A stretch of 49,766 bases of DNA from an uncultured Prevotellaceae bacterium (GTDB taxonomy: Bacteria > Bacteroidota > Bacteroidia > Bacteroidales > Bacteroidaceae). The translations under genes were made by a program, and so were the position numbers. A model generated the notes under the pieces. The model had not been told where the DNA came from. It made no database searches and was given only the letters and a program-made list of their open reading frames with translations. Location: the NCBI GenBank assembly GCA_902762565.1, contig CACWOS010000035.1, positions 1 to 49,766 on the forward strand, in the 5' to 3' direction. Numbering within the stretch: position 1 is the first letter of the stretch; every line of letters begins with the position of its first letter. This document shows, in pieces, positions 49,610 to 49,766 of the stretch.

Positions 49610-49766
49610 TTAATCGCCGTCGTCCGGATCGATCTCCGTGTCGCCGCCTACGGGCAGAGGACCGCCGCCGCCGTTGTCGCCGCCATTGCTGGGTGCTGCC
49701 GCCTCGCGCAGGTCGCTGATAAACTTCGACAGCGGCGTCAGCTCGTCGTACAGCTTCTTCTTCGTC
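49610..49766 (-). CDS. C-terminal end of an unidentified protein (cut by window edge)
   Basis: A minus-strand frame open from the edge to TAA at 49610-49612, about 51 residues: KKKLYDELTPLSKFISDLRE, then a Gly/Asp/Pro-rich tail (GGDNGGGGPLPVGGDTEIDP, ending DDGD). A flexible low-complexity acidic tail after a helical segment is seen in several Bacteroidales hypothetical families (for example DUF6261-type proteins), but the piece is too short to name. A terminator follows at 49508-49537. Confidence 0.7.
   Translation of the reverse strand, partial: TKKKLYDELTPLSKFISDLREAAAPSNGGDNGGGGPLPVGGDTEIDPDDGD

Noticed and set aside
1-49766. CRISPR arrays, tRNA or rRNA genes, intact transposases
   Set aside because: No repeat-spacer arrays, no cloverleaf-type segments and no transposase motifs were found on reading both strands by eye.

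Overview
The window reads as a chromosome segment of a Prevotella-like member of the Bacteroidales. Evidence: promoters match the Bacteroidetes consensus (TTTG about 20 bases upstream of TAnnTTTG) in front of nearly every operon; ribosome binding sites are A-rich rather than Shine-Dalgarno; the gene families (PorT of the type IX secretion system, C10 protease with leucine-rich repeats, DUF4876, DUF6850, DUF2023, GH2/GH53 secreted hydrolases) are typical of that order. The genus is an inference.

Layout. 0-3.1 kb: a HigBA-like toxin-antitoxin pair cut by the left edge, a C10 (streptopain) protease whose C-terminal tail has been separated from it, and a small hypothetical gene. 3.2-9.5 kb: housekeeping genes (LysM/M23 peptidase; pdxJ-DJ-1-ispD-recG on the minus strand; nadK diverging from pdxJ). 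9.5-19.5 kb: a membrane histidine kinase, then a rightward eight-gene operon with a palindromic operator at its promoter: ABC ATPase, permease, YtrA-type GntR regulator, then a MacAB-TolC-like efflux system with two different MacB-type permeases. 19.5-22.7 kb: a GH53 galactanase, a small basic protein, and a stand-alone AICAR formyltransferase.

23.2-28.1 kb is an AT-rich accessory island. It holds a translationally coupled AAA ATPase and a small PD-(D/E)xK-like protein lying between two 107-bp direct repeats, then a four-gene lipoprotein operon (CsgG-like, small lipoprotein, DUF4810, GNA1162/DUF799). In front of that operon is a roughly 250-nt structured RNA with its own promoter and intrinsic terminator. 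An inverted pair of 52-bp repeats brackets the island. The ATPase/nuclease cassette is the best candidate here for an undescribed (probably defensive) system.

28.2-37.9 kb: repeat-rich gaps and decayed genes, then tcdA, rplS (with a 16-residue internal gap), a 5'-nucleotidase split over two genes, porT, a 2[4Fe-4S] ferredoxin, a MINPP-like phosphatase, and a GH2 beta-galactosidase next to a relic of an AraC-type regulator. 37.96-46.7 kb: a leftward operon of TonB-dependent receptor, lipoprotein, DUF6850 barrel, DUF4876 lipoprotein and M16 protease. 46.8-49.8 kb: flavodoxin with DUF2023, a clan GH-A glycosidase, and the C-terminus of a further gene.

The TonB operon, the DUF2023-flavodoxin operon and a broken gene start at 37.83 kb share the same upstream element, TAGGTATTGYGCA, exactly 16 bases before the -7 box. 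This suggests a common regulon, plausibly nutrient or iron limitation. No tRNA, rRNA, CRISPR array or intact insertion sequence was seen.
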